Origin: Actinomycetospora soli
GTDB lineage: Bacteria > Actinomycetota > Actinomycetes > Mycobacteriales > Pseudonocardiaceae
DNA length: 64,000 nt
Direction of reading: 5' to 3'
Assembly (NCBI RefSeq): GCF_021026295.1
Contig: NZ_JAJNDA010000001.1
Location: 62,001-126,000, forward strand
In this document: positions 37,588-45,289 of the stretch, piece by piece
How positions within the stretch are numbered: position 1 is the first letter of the stretch
Layout: the number at the start of each line of letters is the position of its first letter
The notes under the pieces: generated by a model
What the model saw: the letters and a program-made list of their open reading frames with translations, nothing else
Told to the model about the DNA's origin: nothing
Database searches by the model: none
Made by a program: the position numbers and the translations under genes

Positions 37588-37929
37588 CTACCCGGCGAGC
37601 ACGCGGGGCCGCGGGGCCACGTCGCGGAGGACCTCGACCAGGTCGGTCGCGAGCGCTCCCGCCACCGGGTCGTCGAGGAGCAGGAGCAGGGCCGTGAGCA
37701 CCTGGGCGTGCGCGCGGCGCTGGAGCCGCGGCAGGGTCTCGACGGTGCCCTCGAGCAGGGGCAGGGCGTTCTGCACGAGGGCGAGCGCGACGTCGCGGCC
37801 CAGCCCGTCGGCCGCCCAGGTCTCCACCTCGACCACGACCTGCGACGCGACCGCCCGGAGCGCGTCGGACTCGCCCACCTCGCCGGGACCCGTTGCTTCA
37901 CCGCTCACATAGGCAGTCTTACTGATCAC
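37588..37929 (-). CDS. Hypothetical helical protein
   Basis: 113 residues from GTG 37929; a GTG at 37908 would give 106. The sequence is almost all predicted helix, with ALVQNALPLLEGTVETLP and RAHAQVLTALLLLLDD. No signal peptide, motif or family is recognised. It is convergent with the CoA-transferase gene, the stops only two bases apart. Codon use matches its neighbours. Confidence 0.6.
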   Translation of the reverse strand: MISKTAYVSGEATGPGEVGESDALRAVASQVVVEVETWAADGLGRDVALALVQNALPLLEGTVETLPRLQRRAHAQVLTALLLLLDDPVAGALATDLVEVLRDVAPRPRVLAG

Positions 37930-38072
37930 GCTCCGCCGTCCGCCACCCCCGGTCGTCGACGCGGGTTCCCGACGAGGTGTCACCCGACCGACGCCCGCCG
38001 TCACCGGCCGGGCCGCACCGTCCTCCGGTGATCCGGCGACAGGGCGGTGATCCGCGGGTAGCGTCGGGGCGC

Positions 38073-38408
38073 ATGGCCGACCGCGTGCTGACCAGCGTCC
38101 CGACGGGTCCCGGGGCGGCGCCCGCGCTGCCGCCGGAGAAGCACGGGGATCCGCTGCACGCGCCCGACCTGTTGGCCGCGCTCGACCGCGGCGACGACGC
38201 CGCCGTCCGCGCCTGGATCGCGGCCCACGTCCCGGAGCCGGAGAGCCTGCTGATGTACGGGCTCTTCCTCGGCGCCGGGATCCTCGGGCTCGTCGAGTGG
38301 CCCGCCGTGCTCCTGTCGTGCCTCGGCCAGCTCGTCGTCGACCGTCGCTTCGGCGGGGTGGAGAACCTCGCCGCCGAGCTCCGGGCGCGGGTCACCGCGC
38401 TCGGCTGA
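38073..38408 (+). CDS. Hypothetical protein with one hydrophobic segment
   Basis: 111 residues from ATG 38073. Residues ~58-86 (LLMYGLFLGAGILGLVEWPA and following) are hydrophobic and could insert in the membrane. The rest is acidic N-terminal and basic C-terminal. No family recognised. It is convergent with the GAF-ANTAR gene; the two stops are 13 bases apart. Confidence 0.6.
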   Translation: MADRVLTSVPTGPGAAPALPPEKHGDPLHAPDLLAALDRGDDAAVRAWIAAHVPEPESLLMYGLFLGAGILGLVEWPAVLLSCLGQLVVDRRFGGVENLAAELRARVTALG

Positions 38409-38420
38409 CCCGACCCGGCG

Positions 38421-39155
38421 TCAGGCGGGCCCGCTCGGCATCACCCGGCGCGCGGACGCGCTCTCGGCCACCCACTGCGCCACCGCGGTGAGCTTGAGGT
38501 TGGTGTCCTGCGAGGACTTCACCAGCATCTGGAACGCGGTCTCGTCGTCGATCGAGAAGCGCTCGGCGAGGATGCCCTTCGCCCGGCCGATGAGGTCGCG
38601 CGAGTCGATCGCGCGCTGCAGGTGGTGGGCCTGGTTCGCGCCGTAGAGCAGGACCGCCGCCTGCACCCCGAACAGGCCCGCGAGCGTGCGGGAGTGCTCG
38701 TCGAACGCGTCCGGCCGCTCCGCGTAGAGGTTCAGGGCACCGCGCACGCCGCCCTGCGTGGTGAGCTGGACCGAGAGCAGGCCGCGGAAGCCCGAGCGCA
38801 CGACGGCCTCGGAGAACCGCGGCCAGCGGGGCGCGTCGTCGCCCCCGAGGTCCTGGGCCACGACGACACCGCTCTCGGGCGGGTCGAGGATGGCACTCAG
38901 GCACGGGCCCTCACCGAGCTCGCTCTGGGTGTCGTCCAGCTGCCCGATCAGCTCGCTGGTGGGGTGGCGGGTCTCGACGCGGCCCTGCTCGACCATCGAG
39001 ATGCTGCCCGCGTCCACCGCGGGGATCGTCTCCACCGCGGACGCGACCACCTGACCGAGCAGGTTCTCGAGGTCCCGGATGCTCCGGTGCCCGAGCAACT
39101 CGGTCGCGGCGCCGCGCAGGGCGATGACGAGCCGGTCGTCCGTCCCGTCGCTCAT
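38421..39155 (-). CDS. GAF and ANTAR domain protein (transcription antitermination regulator)
   Basis: 244 residues. A GAF domain covers about 20-165 (VDAGSISMVEQGRVETRHP, LGEGPCLSAI, FRGLLSVQL). It is followed by an ANTAR domain (QRAIDSRDLIGRAKGILAER, then FQMLVKSSQDTNLKLTAVAQ). ANTAR proteins bind paired RNA hairpins to prevent termination; the GAF domain would sense a small molecule or stress. The ATG overlaps the stop of the DUF4383 gene (ATGA). Confidence 0.93.
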   Translation of the reverse strand: MSDGTDDRLVIALRGAATELLGHRSIRDLENLLGQVVASAVETIPAVDAGSISMVEQGRVETRHPTSELIGQLDDTQSELGEGPCLSAILDPPESGVVVAQDLGGDDAPRWPRFSEAVVRSGFRGLLSVQLTTQGGVRGALNLYAERPDAFDEHSRTLAGLFGVQAAVLLYGANQAHHLQRAIDSRDLIGRAKGILAERFSIDDETAFQMLVKSSQDTNLKLTAVAQWVAESASARRVMPSGPA

Positions 39156-39613
39156 CGCCGCTCACCGGCCGGGCGGTCCGCGGTGCGGCTCCGACCGAGG
39201 GCGAGCCCCAGGCCGACCATGCCGGCCGCGAGGACGAGGTGCAGCCAGTTGTCGGCGGTGTTGACGGGCACGACGTTGGCCGCACTGTCCGCCGGCAGGA
39301 ACGCCCCGTAGATCGCGAGCAGCAGGTAGATCGCCCCGCCGCCGACGAGGTAGCCGTACGCGGCGCCGGAGGTGCGGGCGAGCGCGAGACCCGCGACCCC
39401 GAAGAGCAGGTGCACGAGGTTGTGCAGCACCGAGACGTGGAACAGCCCGAGCAGCATCGCCCCCGAGCCGTGCCCGGCGACCGCGAGCGCGTCGAGCTGC
39501 GTGGTGACGCCGGGGACGAAGCCCAGGACCCCGACCAGCAGGAACACCACCCCGACGACGGTCGCGGCGAACTGGACGGGACTGCGGGTGATGGTGGCGG
39601 TGGCGGTACTCAT
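39152..39613 (-). CDS. DUF4383 four-helix membrane protein
   Basis: 153 residues with four hydrophobic segments (about 14-33, 48-78, 84-105 and 122-140). HVSVLHNLVHLLFGVAGLAL and NTADNWLHLVLAAGM are DUF4383 hallmarks. ATG 39613. It overlaps the GAF-ANTAR start, so both are in one transcript. The function of the family is unknown; it is common in actinomycetes. Confidence 0.88.
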   Translation of the reverse strand: MSTATATITRSPVQFAATVVGVVFLLVGVLGFVPGVTTQLDALAVAGHGSGAMLLGLFHVSVLHNLVHLLFGVAGLALARTSGAAYGYLVGGGAIYLLLAIYGAFLPADSAANVVPVNTADNWLHLVLAAGMVGLGLALGRSRTADRPAGERR

Positions 39614-39680
39614 GGGCCGCCTGATACCCGTCCGGGGCCGGACGAACCACGTCCGACGCGGCCCCGGACCGGGGACGCGG

Positions 39681-40085
39681 TCAGGCCGCGCGGTGGTACA
39701 CGTCGTCCTCGGGTGCCCCGAGCACCTCGGTGGGCACGAGCACCTCGGCGGGCACGACGACCTCGGCGGGCTCGACGACCTCGTGGGTCGCGGCCTCGAG
39801 CCGGTGCTGCCGGTGGTCGGTGTGGAAGCGGGCGGGCTTCTCCGCCCGGCGCGGCGGGGCGTCGTTGGCGATGAGCACCGCGATCCACGGCAGCGGGACC
39901 GACGCCACGATCAGCGCGACGGCCACCCAGGTCCAGCCGAACGCGATCCCGAAGACGCCCGCGAGCACGAGGCACGGGATGCGCATGGCCATGATCAGCG
40001 AGTAGCGACGACGGCGGGCGGCGAACTGCTGCTCGAACGAGACCGCCGCGTCGGTGATGAGTACGGGTGCCTGACGACGTCCCAC
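39681..40085 (-). CDS. DUF3099 membrane protein
   Basis: 134 residues starting at GTG 40085, with GGAGGAGG about 6 bases upstream. The conserved ITDA segment, SFEQQFAARRRRYSLIMAMR, and two membrane segments (about 36-54 and 60-77) define DUF3099. The C-terminal tail is acidic and repetitive (EVVEPAEVVVPAEVLVPTEV). Function unknown. Confidence 0.85.
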   Translation of the reverse strand: MGRRQAPVLITDAAVSFEQQFAARRRRYSLIMAMRIPCLVLAGVFGIAFGWTWVAVALIVASVPLPWIAVLIANDAPPRRAEKPARFHTDHRQHRLEAATHEVVEPAEVVVPAEVLVPTEVLGAPEDDVYHRAA

Positions 40086-40411
40086 GACGTCCTCCTCCCC
40101 GGGCGCCGTTGCCCGGATCCGCCGCCTCGCGTCCCGGTCCCGGGACGATGTCGGAGCGGCATCAGGATCAACGTCGCGATAGCCGGGGAGCATCCGGGGC
40201 GGGTCCCGTCGGCGGCGTGGCCCCGGTCATGTCCACCGCGGTCGGTCGGACGGATCGGACGGAGCGGAGCGGGCTCGGTCACATTGCGTACAACTAGATG
40301 AAGATGGGACAGTCTCCCCGCTGGTCCCCTTGCCCCCCGAGGAGACCGGTCCGACCCCGTCGCCCCTCCCCCGGGGCGGCGGGGTCACCGCATCCAGGGC
40401 CCCGCCCGGCG
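40086..40411. other. Intergenic region without a supported gene
   Basis: 326 bases between the DUF3099 start and the csoR stop, both on the minus strand. It must hold the DUF3099 promoter and the csoR terminator. A GC-rich inverted stretch near 40369-40386 (CCCCGGGGCGGCGGGG) may be the terminator. No ribosome-site-supported frame was seen. Confidence 0.5.
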
Positions 40412-40705
40412 TCAGGAACGCACGAGCCGCGCGATCGCGGCCGAGGCCTCCGCCACCTTCTCCCTGGCCTCTGCGTCCCCCGCCTTCGCGGCGTCGACGA
40501 CGCAGGAGCCCATGTGCTCCTCGAGCAGCGCGAGCGCCAGGTTCTGCAGCGCCCCGGTGACCGCGCTGACCTGGGTGAGGACGTCGATGCAGTACTTGTC
40601 CTCCTCGACCATGCGTGCGATGCCACGGACCTGGCCCTCGACGCGCTTCAGGCGCCGCAGGTGTGCGTCCTTGTGCGGGGAGTAGCCGTGCTGGTGCTCG
40701 CTCAC
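40412..40705 (-). CDS. csoR: Copper-sensing transcriptional repressor CsoR
   Basis: 97 residues of the DUF156/CsoR fold. The Cu(I) ligand set Cys-His-Cys is present: YCIDVLTQ, then HMGSC about 25 residues later, on the helices following LRRLKRVEGQVRGIARM. That pattern marks a copper sensor, not the RcnR/FrmR types. GTG 40705 lies only 8 bases from a promoter-like TATCAT (40718-40713), so the message is probably leaderless. It is divergent from copA, with two matching boxes between them. Copper binding would release DNA and derepress copA and the genes behind it. Confidence 0.93.
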   Translation of the reverse strand: MSEHQHGYSPHKDAHLRRLKRVEGQVRGIARMVEEDKYCIDVLTQVSAVTGALQNLALALLEEHMGSCVVDAAKAGDAEAREKVAEASAAIARLVRS

Positions 40706-40715
40706 GGGTGCGATG

Positions 40716-40732
40716 ATACCCGGGCGGGGTAT
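40716..40732. promoter_or_regulatory. CsoR operator box 1 (csoR side)
   Basis: ATACCCGGGCGGGGTAT, a pseudo-palindrome with ATACCC...GGGTAT-type ends as in known CsoR sites. It lies 11 bases from the csoR start and overlaps a TATCAT -10-like hexamer on the minus strand. Confidence 0.8.
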
Positions 40733-40742
40733 GTCACCCCGT

Positions 40743-40779
40743 TTGACGCTCATACCCCTGGGGGGTATCACTACGGCCA
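40743..40779 (+). promoter_or_regulatory. copA promoter with CsoR operator box 2, predicted leaderless
   Basis: TTGACG (40743-40748), a 17-base spacer and TATCAC (40766-40771) form a good -35/-10 pair. The CsoR box ATACCCCTGGGGGGTAT (40752-40768) fills the spacer and overlaps the -10. The expected transcription start falls on or next to the copA ATG at 40779. Confidence 0.75.
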
Positions 40780-42998
40780 TGGCGACGACGACGGACCCGC
40801 GCACGAGCACCGAGCTCGCCATCTCCGGCATGACCTGCGCGTCGTGCGCGATGCGGATCGAGAAGAAGCTCAACCGACTCGAGGGCGTCACCGCCAGCGT
40901 CAACTACGCGACCGAGAACGCGCACGTCGAACACCCCCCGGGGGTGTCGACGGCCGCGCTGGTCGAGACGGTCGAGAAGCTCGGTTACGGCGCGGCGCCG
41001 CCCGCCCCGCGCGACGGATCCGCGGAGGGCGGCGACGACGGCGGCGGGGACGGCGGGGACCCCGAGGTCGACGAGCTGCGGCACCGCGTGCTCGTCAGCG
41101 CGGCACTCACGGTGCCCGTCGTCGCGCTCGCGATGGTCCCCGCGTGGCAGTTCGTCGACTGGCAGTGGATCTCCCTGGTCCTCGCCGCCCCCGTCGTCGT
41201 GTGGGGTGGCTGGCGCTTCCACCGGGCCGCCGCGGTCAACCTGCGCCACGGCACGGCGACCATGGACACGCTGATCTCGCTCGGGACGCTCGCCGCGCTG
41301 CTGTGGTCGATCTGGGCCCTGCTGTTCGGCGACGCCGGCATGCCGGGCATGACCCACGCGTTCTCCCTCACCGCCGACCCCGGTGACGCGATCTACCTCG
41401 AGACCGCGGCCGCGGTGACGACGTTCGTGCTCGCCGGACGGTTCTTCGAGGCGCGCGCCAAGCGCCGGGCCGGCGCGGCCCTGCGGGCCCTGCTCGACCT
41501 CGGCGCGAAGGACGTCGCCCTCCTCGTGGACGGGACCGAGACCCGCGTCCCGGTGGAGCGGCTCGTCGTCGGCGACGAGTTCGTGGTCCGGCCCGGCGAG
41601 CGGATCGCGACCGACGGCGTCGTCGTCGCCGGCGTCGGCGCGGTCGACGCGAGCACGGTGACCGGGGAGTCGGTGCCGGTCGAGGTGTCCCCGGGCGCCG
41701 AGGTGGTCGGCGGCTGCGTCGCCGTCGGCTCCCGTCTGGTGGTGCGCGCGACCAGGGTGGGCGCGGACACCCAGCTCGCCCGGATCGCCCGTCGGGTCGC
41801 CGAGGCGCAGAACGGCAAGGCCGACGTCCAGCGGCTGGCCGACCGGGTCTCGGGCGTGTTCGTGCCCGTGGTCGTGCTGGTGGCCGTCGCGACCTTCGTC
41901 GCCTGGCTCGTGCTCGCGGGCGACCTGGGCGGGGCCTTCACCGCGGCCGTCGCCGTCCTCATCATCGCCTGCCCGTGCGCCCTCGGACTGGCCACGCCGA
42001 CCGCGCTGATGGTCGGCACCGGCCGCGGCGCGCAGCTCGGGATCCTGCTGCGTGGCCCGGAGGTGTTGGAGTCCACCCGGCGCGTCGACACCGTGGTCCT
42101 CGACAAGACCGGCACCCTGACGACCGGGGCGATGCGGCTGGTGGGGGACGCTCCGGCGACCGCGCTGCGGTACGCCGCGGCGGTCGAGGACGGGTCGACC
42201 CACCCGATCGCGCGGGCGATCGCGGACGCGGGGCGCTCCCGCGGTCCGCTGCCCGCCGCGACCGACGCACGGACGATCGACGGGCTGGGGGTGAGCGGGA
42301 CGGTGGACGGCGTCGAGGTGCTCGTCGGCCGCCCCACGCTGCTGGCCGAGCACGGGATGCCGCTCTCCCCCGCGCTCACCGCCGACCTCGAGGCCGCGCA
42401 GGCCGACGGGGCCACCGCGGTCGTCGTGGGCTGGGACGGCGAGGCGCGCGCCGTGCTCGCGGTGGCCGACACCGTGCGCGCGACCTCCGCGGACGCCGTG
42501 CGCGCGCTGCGCGACCTCGGGGTGCGCCCCGTGCTGCTGACCGGGGACCACGAGGCCGCGGCGCGGGCGGTCGCCGCGAGCGTGGGCATCGACGAGGTCC
42601 ACGCCGGCGTGCTGCCCGAGGAGAAGGCGGACGTGGTGGCCGCGCTGCAGGCGCAGGGGCACGCGGTCGCGATGGTCGGCGACGGCGTGAACGACGCCGC
42701 CGCCCTCGCCCGCGCCGACCTCGGGCTCGCCATGGGCACCGGCACCGACGTCGCGATCGAGGCGGGCGACGTGACCCTGGTGCGCGAGGACCTGCGTGCG
42801 GTGCCCGAGGCGCTGCGTCTGGCCCGCCGCACCCTCGCCACCATCAGGGGCAACCTGTTCTGGGCCTTCGCCTACAACGTGGCGGCGATCCCGCTGGCGG
42901 CGCTGGGCCTGCTCAACCCGATGGTCGCGGGCGCGGCGATGGCCTTCTCCAGCGTGTTCGTGGTGGGCAACAGCCTGCGCCTGCGACGGTTCCGGTGA
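40779..42998 (+). CDS. copA: Copper-exporting P1B-type ATPase CopA
   Basis: 739 residues. An N-terminal heavy-metal domain with MTCASC, six to eight membrane helices, the CPC metal-site motif in IIACPCALG, phosphorylation motif DKTGT, HP in STHPIAR and GDGVNDA. It pumps Cu(I) out of the cytoplasm. It is divergent from csoR and has a CsoR box in its promoter. Its TGA overlaps the GTG of nuoA (GTGA), so the complex I-like genes behind it are translationally coupled to it, which is unusual. Confidence 0.95.
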   Translation: MATTTDPRTSTELAISGMTCASCAMRIEKKLNRLEGVTASVNYATENAHVEHPPGVSTAALVETVEKLGYGAAPPAPRDGSAEGGDDGGGDGGDPEVDELRHRVLVSAALTVPVVALAMVPAWQFVDWQWISLVLAAPVVVWGGWRFHRAAAVNLRHGTATMDTLISLGTLAALLWSIWALLFGDAGMPGMTHAFSLTADPGDAIYLETAAAVTTFVLAGRFFEARAKRRAGAALRALLDLGAKDVALLVDGTETRVPVERLVVGDEFVVRPGERIATDGVVVAGVGAVDASTVTGESVPVEVSPGAEVVGGCVAVGSRLVVRATRVGADTQLARIARRVAEAQNGKADVQRLADRVSGVFVPVVVLVAVATFVAWLVLAGDLGGAFTAAVAVLIIACPCALGLATPTALMVGTGRGAQLGILLRGPEVLESTRRVDTVVLDKTGTLTTGAMRLVGDAPATALRYAAAVEDGSTHPIARAIADAGRSRGPLPAATDARTIDGLGVSGTVDGVEVLVGRPTLLAEHGMPLSPALTADLEAAQADGATAVVVGWDGEARAVLAVADTVRATSADAVRALRDLGVRPVLLTGDHEAAARAVAASVGIDEVHAGVLPEEKADVVAALQAQGHAVAMVGDGVNDAAALARADLGLAMGTGTDVAIEAGDVTLVREDLRAVPEALRLARRTLATIRGNLFWAFAYNVAAIPLAALGLLNPMVAGAAMAFSSVFVVGNSLRLRRFR

Positions 42999-43354
42999 CG
43001 CCGTTCGTGGCGCTCGCCGTGGTCGGCGGGGTCGCCCTGCTGGGCGTGGGCCTCGTCGTCGCCGTGTCGTGGGTGGCGCGGGCCGCGACCGGGACGCGCC
43101 GACCGCTCGTGGCCGCGCCGCACGCCGGCGGGATGCCCGTGGTGGAGCACGCGGTCTCGCGGTGGCACGTCCGGTGGACGACCCTCGCGCTGGTCTTCCT
43201 GGCCTTCGACATGGAGATGCTCTTCATGTACCCGTGGACGCTCGTCGTGGCGCGGTCCGGGACGGGCGCCGCGGTCGAGATGTTCGTCTTCCTCGGGATC
43301 CTGCTCGTGGGCGTCGGCTACGCGTGGCGGGAGGGCGCCTTCCGGTGGTCCTGA
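42995..43354 (+). CDS. nuoA: Complex I-like membrane subunit NuoA
   Basis: 119 residues, three membrane helices. The conserved acidic motif of NuoA is kept in LAFDMEMLFMYPW, and SRWHVRWTTLALVF precedes it as in genuine NuoA. GTG 42995 overlaps the copA stop. It heads a run of complex I membrane subunits. In full complex I it sits next to NuoH and NuoK near the quinone pocket; here the neighbouring Fe-S subunits are missing. Confidence 0.88.
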   Translation: MTPFVALAVVGGVALLGVGLVVAVSWVARAATGTRRPLVAAPHAGGMPVVEHAVSRWHVRWTTLALVFLAFDMEMLFMYPWTLVVARSGTGAAVEMFVFLGILLVGVGYAWREGAFRWS

Positions 43355-44382
43355 GGTCCGTGCTCGCCCGCCGCCCGCACGTCCTGACGATCACGCCTGC
43401 GACCGTGGACCTCGGCCTCCGGCTCGCCGTCGAGGCCGAGCTCGCCCGCCGTCGCTGGCCGGAGGCGTCGGCGCCCGTCGACGCCGACGTCGCGCTCGTG
43501 CTCGGCACGCCGGGCCCGCGCCTCGCGGCGGTGGTCCGGTCGGTGTGGGCGACGGTGCCGGCGCCGCGGGTGCTCGTGGCGGTCCCGACGGCGGGCGTGC
43601 TCCGGTCGGCGCTCGACGACGCGGCGGCGGGGCTGCGGTCTTCCCGGCCTCGTGGCAGCAGAGCGTCGTCACTGTCACTGGACGCCAGTAACGACGCTTT
43701 GCTGCCAGATGGGGATTGGGCCGACCACCGAGAGGTGGACGTGCCTCCGGAGCCGCAGATGGCCGACCTCGCCTTCTACGACCGCGACGGCCTCGCCCTG
43801 GACGCCCTGCACGTCGCGCTCGGGCCGGTCCTCCCCCACTGGCCGGCGGGTCTCGTGGCGCACGTGACGCTGGCCGGCGACCTCGTGACCGACGCGCACG
43901 CCGAGGTGCTCGACGTGCCGGCGAGCGTCGGCCCGGGCAGCCGCGGCCGGTCGCCGCTCGGGCCCGACCGCACCCGCCTCGACGTCCTCACCCGGGTGCT
44001 CGGCCTCCTCGGCGCGGACCACCTCGCCGCCCGGGCCCGCCACCTCCGCGACCACGACCCCGAGCCCGGCGAACTGACCGCCTTCGGCCGCCGCCTGCAC
44101 CGGAACCGCCCCGTGCGGTGGGCGGTGCGGGACGTCCCGCTCGTCGGCGGCGCGGTGGAGGAACGGACGCTGGCCGACCGCGTCGCGCACCTCGCCGGTG
44201 CCCTCGGCGGCAGCCTCCCGCCCCCGGTGCGTCCGACCGCGGAGAAGGCCGTGCAGGCCATGGTCGGCCTCGAGCTCGGGGCGGCCCGGCTCGTCCTCGC
44301 CGCACTCGACCCCGACACCACCCTGGGCGCTGGCCCGGTCGCGGCCTTCGCGCCGCCGGAGGTGACCCATCACCACCACTGA
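43345..44382 (+). CDS. Cysteine-free protein resembling a degenerate NuoB-NuoD fusion
   Basis: 345 residues from GTG 43345 (GAGGG about 9 bases upstream), overlapping nuoA by ten bases. Residues ~15-95 follow NuoB: DADVALVLGTPGPRLAAVVR and VPAPRVLVAVPTAG align with the ADVMIVAGT and PEPRWVISMGSC region. Every N2 cluster cysteine is lost and the whole protein has no Cys. From ~135 it resembles NuoD: ALGPVLPHWPAGLVAHVTL and DLVTDAHAEVLD match PQHPS-type and V-D-A-P-x-I-G-Y segments. RRLHRNRPVRWAVRDV recalls the RRRT-G-V region. A 30-bp repeat copy joins the halves (LSLDASNDALLP). It probably forms a redox-dead cap on the membrane arm. Confidence 0.75.
   Translation: MVLRSVLARRPHVLTITPATVDLGLRLAVEAELARRRWPEASAPVDADVALVLGTPGPRLAAVVRSVWATVPAPRVLVAVPTAGVLRSALDDAAAGLRSSRPRGSRASSLSLDASNDALLPDGDWADHREVDVPPEPQMADLAFYDRDGLALDALHVALGPVLPHWPAGLVAHVTLAGDLVTDAHAEVLDVPASVGPGSRGRSPLGPDRTRLDVLTRVLGLLGADHLAARARHLRDHDPEPGELTAFGRRLHRNRPVRWAVRDVPLVGGAVEERTLADRVAHLAGALGGSLPPPVRPTAEKAVQAMVGLELGAARLVLAALDPDTTLGAGPVAAFAPPEVTHHHH
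43653..43708 (+). repeat. Palindromic 30-bp-family repeat inside the NuoB/NuoD-like gene
   Basis: Arms TGGCAGCAGAGCGTCGT (43653-43669) and ACGACGCTTTGCTGCCA (43691-43707) pair with one mismatch. It is in frame and encodes LSLDASNDALLP. The same unit lies in intergenic DNA at 12741 and 50953 on the other strand. Confidence 0.8.
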
Positions 44383-44395
44383 GCTGGTCGTCCTC

Positions 44396-45289
44396 GTGGT
44401 CCTCGCGCCCGGGCTCGTCCTCGTCGCCGGGCTCGCGGCGGGCCTGAAGGCCGTGACCGCGGGCGAGTCGCCCGCCACCCCCGCCGTCGAGACCCTCCGC
44501 CTGCTCGGCAAGCAACGGCGACGCACCCCGGACGACGACCCGGGGCTCGCGCGGGTCGGGCTGGCCCTGCTGCCGGTCGCCGCGGTCCTCGCGCTCGCCG
44601 TCGTCCCGCTCGGCGACCGGGCGCCGGTCGACCTCGACGTCGGGGTCGTCTGGTTCAACGCGATGGAGGTGGTGGCCTGGTTCGCCGTGTGGGTCGCGGG
44701 CTGGGGACCGAACGCGGTGACGAGCCTGGCCGGCGGCTACCGCGTCCTGCCGCTGGGCCTCGCCTACGAGGTCCCGCACATGCTCGCGATCATCACCCCG
44801 GCGATCGCGGCCGGTTCGCTGTCACCCGTGGCGATCGCCGCCGCCCAGCAGGACCTCTGGTACGCCGTGTGGATGCCGGCCGCGTTCGTGCTCTACCTCG
44901 TCTCCGTGGCCGCGATGGCCTTCTGGGGCCCGTTCGCGGCGCCGCTGGGCCGCGACCTCGCCGGGGGCGCCGCCGCCGAGCACGCCGGGCTCGACCGGCT
45001 GCTGCTGCTCGCCGGGCGCTGGATGCTCCTGACGGCGGCCGCGGCGATGGCCGTGCCGCTGTTCCTGGGCGGGGGCGCCCCGCCGCCGATCACCGGTCCG
45101 GATCCCTTCCCCGGCCTGCCCGCGCTGTGGTTCGGGGTGAAGCTCGCCGTCGTGCTCGGGCTCCTACTGGCCCTGCGCCGCGCCGTGCCGATGCTGCGGA
45201 TGGCCCGGTTCGCGACCCTCGCGTGGGTCGTCCTCGTCCCCCTCGCGGTCGCGCAGGCGCTCGTCGTCACGCTCGTGGTGCTCGCGTGA
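44396..45289 (+). CDS. nuoH: Complex I-like membrane subunit NuoH (reduced)
   Basis: 297 residues from GTG 44396, about eight membrane helices. GLAYEVPHMLAIITPAIAAGSLS matches the NuoH motif YEVPLGLSLLGV-x-LAGSLS. The acidic quinone-site loop (E-S-ELVAGYNVEYSG-type) is replaced by GGAAAEHAGLDRLLLLAGRW, so coupling to quinone is doubtful. The start is odd: a perfect GGAGGTGA (44358-44365) is followed 6 bases after GGAGG by ATC (44369), which would give an N-terminus (M)TTTELVVL. GTG 44396 has no ribosome site. Coordinates here use the GTG. Confidence 0.82.
   Translation: MVLAPGLVLVAGLAAGLKAVTAGESPATPAVETLRLLGKQRRRTPDDDPGLARVGLALLPVAAVLALAVVPLGDRAPVDLDVGVVWFNAMEVVAWFAVWVAGWGPNAVTSLAGGYRVLPLGLAYEVPHMLAIITPAIAAGSLSPVAIAAAQQDLWYAVWMPAAFVLYLVSVAAMAFWGPFAAPLGRDLAGGAAAEHAGLDRLLLLAGRWMLLTAAAAMAVPLFLGGGAPPPITGPDPFPGLPALWFGVKLAVVLGLLLALRRAVPMLRMARFATLAWVVLVPLAVAQALVVTLVVLA

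Noticed and set aside
37929-38072. N-terminal extension of the hypothetical gene at 37588 towards 38004
   Set aside because: The extension is low-complexity and overlaps the upstream region of the divergent gene; GTG 37929 or 37908 is more reasonable.
43653-43708. Frameshift or insertion-sequence scar splitting the NuoB/NuoD-like gene
   Set aside because: The repeat keeps the frame open, codon use is similar on both sides, and there is no target-site duplication or transposase remnant.
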